A DNA stretch of 46,644 nucleotides, from assembly GCA_046729855.1 (NCBI GenBank), contig JBKPHM010000021.1, forward strand, positions 1 to 46,644, given 5' to 3'. Shown here in pieces: positions 41,136-46,644 of this stretch (position 1 is its first letter; the number at the start of each line of letters is the position of its first letter). The notes below the pieces were generated by a model. That model searched no databases. It worked only from the letters and a program-made list of their open reading frames with translations, and was not told where the DNA came from. Source of the stretch: DATHSY01 sp046729855 (GTDB taxonomy: Bacteria > Actinomycetota > UBA4738 > HRBIN12). Position numbers and translations under genes: made by a program.

Positions 41136-41411
41136 ATGTACGGGTACGCCAACGGCAAGGAAGACCTTCTGGCCCGGCTCCGGCGCGTGGAGGGCCAGGT
41201 CCGAGGGCTCCAGCGCATGATCGAGGACGACAAGTACTGCATCGACATCCTCACGCAGGTCAGCTCCGCCACGGCGGCCCTCCGGGCGGTCGGGCTTGGC
41301 CTGCTGGACGAGCACGTCCGCCACTGCGTGAAGGAGTCGATCGAGAGCGGGACGGGAGACGAGAAGGTCGACGAACTCCTCGCCGCCGTCGCCCGCTTCG
41401 CCGGGAAGTGA
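41136..41411 (+). CDS. csoR: copper-sensing repressor CsoR
   Basis: A 91-residue helical repressor. The Cu(I) ligands are C35 (DDKYCIDIL), H60 (LLDEHVRHC) and C64, matching the classic Cys-His-Cys set. The N-terminal LLARLRRVEGQVRGLQRMIE is the family DNA-contact block. ATG 41136 is chosen because GGGAG lies 6 bases upstream; the earlier GTG 41130 is too close to that site. It is the first gene of the copper operon, just after its own operator. Confidence 0.93.
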   Translation: MYGYANGKEDLLARLRRVEGQVRGLQRMIEDDKYCIDILTQVSSATAALRAVGLGLLDEHVRHCVKESIESGTGDEKVDELLAAVARFAGK

Positions 41412-41415
41412 GGAC

Positions 41416-43572
41416 GTGACCGAGGCAACGATCCGCGACGAGGTCAGGGAGCTGCGGCTCGACGTCCTCGGCATGACGTGCGGGTCGTGCGCCGCCCGCG
41501 TCGAGAAGACCCTGAACCGGCAGCCCGGCGTCGATGCATCGGTCAACTTCGCGACGGGGGAGGCGCTCGTGCGGCTCGCCGACGGCGCGCCGGGCCTCGA
41601 CAGGCTCCGCGAGGCCGTCAAGGCTCGCGGCTACGACCTCCGCGTCCACGTGGACGAGGCCGAGGAGGCGGCACGGCGCGAGGAGCGATCGTGGCGCGAC
41701 CGGCTGCTGCTCGCCTGGCCGCTCGGCCTGGCGGTCATGGCGCTGTCGATGCTCTTCATGGAGGAGCCCTGGGCGCGGTGGGCGGCGTTGGCGCTGGCGA
41801 CGCCGGTGCAGTTCTACGCTGGCTGGCCATTCCTCAAAGGGGCCGCGATCCGCGCGCGGGCGCTGTCGGCGAACATGGACACGCTGATCGCGATCGGAAC
41901 GCTGGCCGCGTACGTGTACTCGGTGTGGGCGCTCGCGGCAACCGAGTCGGAGCCTCTGTACTTCGACACATCGGCGGTCATCATCGCGTTCCTTGTGCTC
42001 GGACGGTGGCTGGAGGCACGTGCGAAGGGGAGCGCGTCGCAGGCGATCAGGCGGTTGCTCGAGCTCGGCGCGAAGGAGGCGCGCGTCGTGAGGGGCGACA
42101 AGGAGCTGCGCGTCCCGGTCGACGCCGTCCGTCCAGGGTGGCTGCTGAAGGTCCTGCCGGGCGAGAAGATCCCCACCGACGGACGGGTCGTCGACGGCGC
42201 CGCGGCAGTGGACGAGTCCATGTTGACCGGCGAGTCGGTCGCGGTCGAGAAGGCCGTCGGCGACGATGTGGCCGGTGCGACCGTCGATCGCGATGGCGTC
42301 CTGCTGATCGAGGCGACCAGGGTCGGTTCGGATACCGCTCTCGGGCAGATCGTCCGGCTGGTCGCGGAGGCGCAGGGCTCCAAGGCGCCGATCCAGCACT
42401 TGGCCGACCGCATCGCGGGCATTTTCGTGCCGGTCGTGATCGCGGTCGCCGCGCTGACGGCGTCCGTGTGGTTCATCGGCGAGGGCGACGTGCGGTCGGC
42501 GTTGGTGCCGGCGGTCGCGGTGCTGATCATCGCGTGCCCCTGCGCGCTGGGGCTCGCAACGCCCGCGGCGATCATGGTTGGCACCGGCCGCGGCGCGCAA
42601 ATGGGCGTCCTAATCCGTGGCGGGGACGTGTTCGAGCGCTCGCGGGAGTTCGACGTCGTCCTGTTCGACAAGACAGGGACGCTCACGCAGGGGCGGATGC
42701 GGCTCGGGGAGGTCGTTGGCGGCGACGACGCGCTCCGCCTCGCAGCGTCCGCCGAGGCATCGAGCGAGCACCCGGTCGCGGCCGCGGTCATCGAGGGCGC
42801 GCGGGAGCGCGGTGTGGGGATCGCGACGGCGAGCGGGTTTCGTTCGTTCGCGGGCCGAGGCGTCCGCGCCGAGGTCGACGGCCGCGACGTCCTCGTCGGG
42901 AGGCGCGGGTTCCTCGAGGACCAGGGGCTCGAGGCACCCGGGTGGCTGGCGGAGGAAGCGGCGCGTTTGGAGGCCTCGGGGCACACCGTTTTCTGGGTGG
43001 GCTGGGACGCGAAGGCCCGCGGTGTGCTCGCGGTCGCGGACGCCGTGAAAGACGGGGCCGCGCGGGCCGTCGCGGACCTCCACCGTCTGGGGGTCGACGT
43101 CGCGCTGATCACCGGCGACAACCCCGCGACCGCGGACGCGATCGCGGGCGAGGTCGGGATCGACCGGGTCTACGCCGAGGTCCCGCCGTCCGGCAAGGTC
43201 GAGGAGATCCGGCGCCTCCAGGCGGCAGGCAAGGTCGTCGCGATGGTCGGCGATGGCATCAACGACGGACCGGCGCTGGCGCAGGCCGACCTGGGCATCG
43301 CGATCGGCACGGGGACCGACGTCGCGATCGAGGCGTCGGACATCACGCTGATGCGTGGCGATCTCGCCGGTGTCGTTACGGCGGTGCGGCTCGCCCGACG
43401 GACGTTCCGGACCATCGTCCAGAACCTGGGGTGGGCCTTCGGGTACAACGTGGCGGCGATCCCGCTCGCCGCGTTCGGGCTCCTGAACCCGATCGTGGCG
43501 GCCGCCGCAATGGCGTTGTCGTCGGTCTCGGTGCTGACGAACTCGCTTAGGCTGCGACGGTTCCGCGGCTGA
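41416..43572 (+). CDS. copA: Cu(I)-exporting P1B-type ATPase
   Basis: A 718-residue pump. There is one N-terminal heavy-metal domain with MTCGSC (C22, C25), eight membrane helices, and the A-domain TGES (271-274). The CPC motif (374-376, in IIACPCALGLATP) marks monovalent copper/silver transport. The phosphorylated Asp is D418 (DKTGTLTQG), followed by SSEHPVA and GDGINDGPALAQ. The single metal-binding domain and full length are normal for bacterial CopA. GTG 41416 lies 4 bases after the csoR stop, so they form one operon. Confidence 0.95.
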   Translation: MTEATIRDEVRELRLDVLGMTCGSCAARVEKTLNRQPGVDASVNFATGEALVRLADGAPGLDRLREAVKARGYDLRVHVDEAEEAARREERSWRDRLLLAWPLGLAVMALSMLFMEEPWARWAALALATPVQFYAGWPFLKGAAIRARALSANMDTLIAIGTLAAYVYSVWALAATESEPLYFDTSAVIIAFLVLGRWLEARAKGSASQAIRRLLELGAKEARVVRGDKELRVPVDAVRPGWLLKVLPGEKIPTDGRVVDGAAAVDESMLTGESVAVEKAVGDDVAGATVDRDGVLLIEATRVGSDTALGQIVRLVAEAQGSKAPIQHLADRIAGIFVPVVIAVAALTASVWFIGEGDVRSALVPAVAVLIIACPCALGLATPAAIMVGTGRGAQMGVLIRGGDVFERSREFDVVLFDKTGTLTQGRMRLGEVVGGDDALRLAASAEASSEHPVAAAVIEGARERGVGIATASGFRSFAGRGVRAEVDGRDVLVGRRGFLEDQGLEAPGWLAEEAARLEASGHTVFWVGWDAKARGVLAVADAVKDGAARAVADLHRLGVDVALITGDNPATADAIAGEVGIDRVYAEVPPSGKVEEIRRLQAAGKVVAMVGDGINDGPALAQADLGIAIGTGTDVAIEASDITLMRGDLAGVVTAVRLARRTFRTIVQNLGWAFGYNVAAIPLAAFGLLNPIVAAAAMALSSVSVLTNSLRLRRFRG

Positions 43573-43608
43573 CGGGTACCGTTGAGAGGAAGGGAACGAG
43601 AGGTGGAC

Positions 43609-44406
43609 ATGGTGCAGGAACGGATAGGCGAGACGGTCGTCGAGGTGACCGACGCCGACTTCGACGACGTCGTGGTCGAGGGCTCGAAGCAGCGGCCCGT
43701 CGTCGTGGATCTGTGGGCGGCCTGGTGCGGCCCGTGCCGGACGCTCGGACCGATGCTCGAGGAGGTGGCCGACGAGCGCGGGGGCGCGTTCCTATTGGCC
43801 AAGCTCGACGTGGACGCGAACCCGTACACGGCGTCGCGGTTCGGGGTGCAGAGCATCCCGACCGTCGTCGCGTTCGTCGACGGCAAGCCCGTCGACGGCT
43901 TCGTCGGCGCGATCCCCGAGCCGATGATCGACGCCTTCGTGGACCGGCTGCTGCCAACCGAGGCCGACCGGGTTGCGGAGGCCGCGGCCGCAGAGGAGGC
44001 CGCGGGTGACGTCGGCGACGCAGAGCGCCGGTACCGCGAGGCGCTGGAGCAGGACGAAGACAACCGGGCGGCGCGCCTCGGTCTCGGGCGGATCCTCGCC
44101 GAGCGAGGCGACGACGACGAGGCGCGCAAGACGCTGACGCCGCTGCTGCCCGACGACGAGGCCGAGTGGCTGCTCGCGCGGATCGACGTCGCGGAGTGGG
44201 CGCGGGTCACGGAGCCCGGGACGCTCGCGTCGGCCAAGCGGCTCGCGGCCCAGGGCAGATGGCGCGAGGCGCTCGATGGCATGCTCGGGGCTCTGCGGGA
44301 CGATCCCGACGCTCGCCAGGCGATGCTGACCGTGTTCTCGGCGATCGGCGAGGACGACGGGATCGCGGCCGAGTACCGACGCAAGCTGGCGAACGCGTTG
44401 TTCTGA
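43609..44406 (+). CDS. thioredoxin-TPR protein (CnoX/YbbN-like)
   Basis: A 265-residue protein. The N-terminal thioredoxin domain (10-110) has an intact redox motif WAAWCGPCRTLGPML (C40, C43) and the cis-Pro in QSIPTVVAFVDG. The C-terminal part (about 115-265) is helical repeats (AGDVGDAERRYREALEQDED, ARLGLGRILAERGDDDEARK, LLPDDEAEWLLARIDV) as in CnoX/YbbN, which acts as a holdase that protects clients under oxidative stress. ATG 43609 has GAGGTGG just upstream. It follows copA by 36 bases and may help repair copper-damaged thiols; that link is inferred from position. Confidence 0.88.
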   Translation: MVQERIGETVVEVTDADFDDVVVEGSKQRPVVVDLWAAWCGPCRTLGPMLEEVADERGGAFLLAKLDVDANPYTASRFGVQSIPTVVAFVDGKPVDGFVGAIPEPMIDAFVDRLLPTEADRVAEAAAAEEAAGDVGDAERRYREALEQDEDNRAARLGLGRILAERGDDDEARKTLTPLLPDDEAEWLLARIDVAEWARVTEPGTLASAKRLAAQGRWREALDGMLGALRDDPDARQAMLTVFSAIGEDDGIAAEYRRKLANALF

Positions 44407-44407
44407 C

Positions 44408-45151
44408 GTGAGCGAGCTGCACGAACGGATCCGCGATTTCTGGAACGCGGACGCCGACGTCTATGACCGTGCGCCGTCGCACGCCGCGTCCGACCCCGTG
44501 GAGGCGGCTGCGTGGCGGGCGGCGCTCGCGTCGGCGTTGCCGCCCGCGCCGGCGACCGTGCTGGATGTCGGCGCCGGGACGGGAACGATGTCGCTCCTCG
44601 CCGCCGAGCTCGGGCATCGCGTCACGGCGTTGGACCTCGCGCCTGGGATGCTCGACCGTGCCCGGGAGAAGGCCGACGCGCGAGGGCTCGAGCTGTCGTT
44701 CGTCGTGGGGCCCGCCGAGTCGCCGCCGGCCGGGCCGTTCGACGCGGTGATGGAGCGGCACGTCCTGTGGACGACCGGGGACCCGGCCGCCGTCCTTAGA
44801 GCCTGGCGCGAGGTGACGCGTCCGGGCGGGCGACTCGTCCTTATCGAGGGCGTCTGGGGCCGCACGGATCTCGCTCAGCGGATCCGCGACGCGGCCGCAG
44901 AGGCCCTTCGGACGCTCTACGCGATCCCCCACGACCATCACGCGGACTACGACCCCGAGGTGCTCGCCCAGCTGCCGTTCGCGCGGCTGCCTTCCGCAGG
45001 GCCGCTCGTCGACGCTGTTCACGATGCCGGCTGGCACGCCGTCCGTTTGCGCCGGCTGCGCGACGTCGAATGGGCCCGGCGGACCGCCGCGAAGCCACTC
45101 CTCGGCGTCCTCGAACAGATCGTCCAATACGCCCTGATCGCAGACGCCTGA
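44408..45151 (+). CDS. class I SAM-dependent methyltransferase
   Basis: A 247-residue soluble methyltransferase. Motif I is TVLDVGAGTGTMSLLAAELG, motif II VTALDLAPGML, and motif IV DAVMERHVLWTTGDPAAVLR followed by RPGGRLVLIEGVWG. The N-terminal IRDFWNADADVYDR is typical of UbiE/small-molecule type enzymes, where the N-terminal Trp and Tyr contact the substrate. The substrate is unknown. GTG 44408 starts one base after the thioredoxin stop, so it belongs to the copper operon. It is convergent with lipB. Confidence 0.85.
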   Translation: MSELHERIRDFWNADADVYDRAPSHAASDPVEAAAWRAALASALPPAPATVLDVGAGTGTMSLLAAELGHRVTALDLAPGMLDRAREKADARGLELSFVVGPAESPPAGPFDAVMERHVLWTTGDPAAVLRAWREVTRPGGRLVLIEGVWGRTDLAQRIRDAAAEALRTLYAIPHDHHADYDPEVLAQLPFARLPSAGPLVDAVHDAGWHAVRLRRLRDVEWARRTAAKPLLGVLEQIVQYALIADA

Positions 45152-45161
45152 TCGTGTCTGG

Positions 45162-45857
45162 TCAGGAAACGACGGAGCGCTCGAACGGCTCGGCCGCGTC
45201 CGCCGCGGATCTGAGCTCGAGGTCGAACGCGCGCTCGAAATGCCGCAGGACCGGGATCGTCGCGTCGGCGACGGAGATCGTGCGTCCGGCGAGATGTGTG
45301 AGCGATGTGACGCCCTCGTTCGCGAGGCCGCAGGGGACGATCGCGTCGTACCAAGAGAGATCCGTCGTGCAATTAAGCGCGAACCCGTGCAGGCTCACGC
45401 GCATGCGCATCAAACGAACGCCGATCGCGCACGCCTTGCGGTCGCCGGACCACACGCCGGTCTGGACGTCGCTCCGTTCGAGCTCGACGCCCAGGTCGCG
45501 CGAGGCGCGGATCACGACGTCCTCGAGGCGCCGCACGTAACGCAGCGCGTCCGGACGGACGCCGAGGTCGAGGATCGGGTAGCCGACCAGCTGGCCGGGC
45601 CCGTGGAACGTCAGCGAGCCGCCCCGGTCGATGAAGCGAAGCTGCGCTCCTGCCTGGTTGATCCGGTCCTCCGTCCAAACGACGTGTTCGGGCTTCGCGC
45701 GGCGGCCGGCGGTGAAGACGGGCGGGTGTTCCAGCAGGATCAGCGTGTCGGGGATCTCTCCACGCAGCCGCAGCGACGCAAGCTCGTGCATCAGGTCGTT
45801 GGCGCGGTCGTAGTCGACGAGACCGGCGGGATGGATCAGCCAGCCGTGCCGTGTCAT
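45162..45857 (-). CDS. lipB: octanoyltransferase LipB
   Basis: A 231-residue enzyme that moves octanoyl from acyl carrier protein to lipoyl domains, which LipA then converts. The family block DRGGSLTFHGPGQLVGYPI is intact. The catalytic Lys is in SGDRKACAIGVR and the catalytic Cys is in AIVPCGLANEGVTS, near FALNCTTDLSWYD. ATG 45857 lies one base after the E2 stop codon on the same strand, so translation is probably coupled to E2. Confidence 0.93.
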   Translation of the reverse strand: MTRHGWLIHPAGLVDYDRANDLMHELASLRLRGEIPDTLILLEHPPVFTAGRRAKPEHVVWTEDRINQAGAQLRFIDRGGSLTFHGPGQLVGYPILDLGVRPDALRYVRRLEDVVIRASRDLGVELERSDVQTGVWSGDRKACAIGVRLMRMRVSLHGFALNCTTDLSWYDAIVPCGLANEGVTSLTHLAGRTISVADATIPVLRHFERAFDLELRSAADAAEPFERSVVS

Positions 45858-45858
45858 G

Positions 45859-46644
45859 TCAGAGGCCGAGGTCCTCGGCGAAGTCCCAGCTCTCCAGGTT
45901 CTGCTTCACGCGAGCGAGGAACCGGGTCGCGATCTCACCGTCGATCGTCCGGTGGTCCCACGACATCGAGACGTTGACCATGCTGCGGATCGCGATCGCG
46001 TCGTCGATCACCACGGGGCGCTTGACGATCGCGTCGAGCGACAGAATGCCGGTGTTGGGCTGGTTGATGATCGGGACGGACGCGACCGAGCCATATGGGC
46101 CGGGGTTCGTGATCGTGAACGTCGCGCCATGGACCTCGTCCGGCTTCAGCTGGTGGGCCCGCGCCCGGGCCGCCAGGTCGGCGATCGCACGTGCGATCCC
46201 AACCGAGTTCATCGCGTCCACGTTCTTGACGACCGGCACGATCAGGCCGGCGTCGTACGAGACCGCGATCCCCATGTTGACGTAGCGAGGCGTCACGATG
46301 TTGTTCCCGTCCAGCCGGGCGTTGACCTGGGAGTACGTCTGCAGGGCCTCGACCGTCGCGCGGACGACGAACGGCAGGTACGTCAGCTTGACGCCGTGCT
46401 TGCGCTCGAAGTCCTCCTTCGCGCGCTCGCGGACCTTGACGAGGTGGTCGACGTTGACCTCGACCAACGTCCAGGCGCGAGCCGTCTGCTGGGTCGAGGC
46501 GAGCATGTGCTCGCCGATCGCGCGTCGGATGTGCGAGATGGGCTGAACGTCCTCGCCCGCCGCCGCGGCCGCCGCCGGCACGGTCGGAGCCTCGGCCGGC
46601 GCCATGGCCGGAGCTGGAGCCGCCTCGGGAGCGGGCGCGGGTGC
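45859..46644 (-). CDS. 2-oxoacid dehydrogenase E2 (dihydrolipoamide acyltransferase), partial
   Basis: The C-terminal 261 residues of E2; the N-terminus, with lipoyl and subunit-binding domains, lies outside the window. The visible part opens with an Ala/Pro linker and then the catalytic domain (SHIRRAIGEHMLASTQQTAR, TFTITNPGPYGSVASVPIIN, IIN-QPNTGILSLDAI-type block). The active-site signature WDHRTIDGE (His and Asp) lies near the C-terminus. It transfers acyl groups from E1-formed acyl-lipoate to CoA. With E1 alpha and beta 5 kb away on the same strand, it completes the complex; E3 is not in the window. Confidence 0.92.
   Translation of the reverse strand, partial: APAPAPEAAPAPAMAPAEAPTVPAAAAAAGEDVQPISHIRRAIGEHMLASTQQTARAWTLVEVNVDHLVKVRERAKEDFERKHGVKLTYLPFVVRATVEALQTYSQVNARLDGNNIVTPRYVNMGIAVSYDAGLIVPVVKNVDAMNSVGIARAIADLAARARAHQLKPDEVHGATFTITNPGPYGSVASVPIINQPNTGILSLDAIVKRPVVIDDAIAIRSMVNVSMSWDHRTIDGEIATRFLARVKQNLESWDFAEDLGL

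Noticed and set aside
41416..43572. Second long plus-strand frame and several minus-strand frames across copA
   Set aside because: Shadow frames; only the CopA frame shows CPC, DKTGTLT and GDGIND.

Overview
The window is high-GC DNA (roughly two thirds G+C by eye) with many GTG starts, frequent ATGA/GTGA gene overlaps, a LexA-like box of the actinobacterial type (TCGAAC-N4-GTTC), an Rv2578c-type radical SAM protein, an Lhr helicase, a PASTA-less Ser/Thr kinase and a class A RNase P RNA. Together these point to an uncultivated or little-studied Actinomycetota, probably a deep, non-model class. This placement is inferred from gene content, not from a phylogenetic marker.

Region 1 (1-15.0 kb) is a loosely packed accessory region of exported and surface proteins: a PHM-like copper protein, two arylsulfatase-type sulfatases, two RTX calcium-binding proteins, a Calx-beta protein and a small Cys-containing secreted protein. 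These are mixed with signalling genes (MerR-like adenylate cyclase, Ser/Thr kinase with an extracellular FN3-like domain) and house-cleaning enzymes (SMP-30 lactonase, Nudix). The sulfatase and RTX genes occur as two divergent pairs (3930-6446 and 12269-15026), which looks like an inverted duplication of one module. A P-loop kinase gene between them (6449-6980) is broken by a stop codon and two frameshifts.

Region 2 (15.3-26.2 kb) holds OsmC, a RodZ-tail-like membrane protein, an uncatalogued 41-residue membrane protein behind a G5/C5 hairpin leader, and the most unusual locus. That locus is one reading frame that joins a membrane-bound GAF histidine kinase to an ECF-type sigma factor (18437-20806), followed with an ATGA overlap by an anti-sigma-like membrane protein whose outer part is a long GHSQ/GN repeat. 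Next come MOSC, a SARP-like BTAD regulator, DUF1059, a nitrobindin-like haem protein, a PAS histidine kinase and gamma-glutamyltransferase.

Region 3 (26.2-37.97 kb) contains Lhr, a bactofilin-like membrane protein facing a Gly-Gly-Cys repeat protein, a zinc-ribbon gene whose stop codon lies inside tRNA-Val, and a second, ordinary ECF sigma/membrane partner pair. It continues with a RodZ-like HTH protein, the radical SAM gene under a probable LexA promoter, a C4 zinc-ribbon coiled-coil protein, RNase HI and rnpB.

Region 4 (38.0-46.6 kb) is a lipoate/2-oxoacid dehydrogenase locus on the minus strand (E2, lipB ... E1 alpha, E1 beta, lipA). It is interrupted by a plus-strand copper cassette (csoR, copA, thioredoxin-TPR, methyltransferase) with a CsoR-type operator overlapping a TATAAT box. 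The E2 gene runs off the window end.
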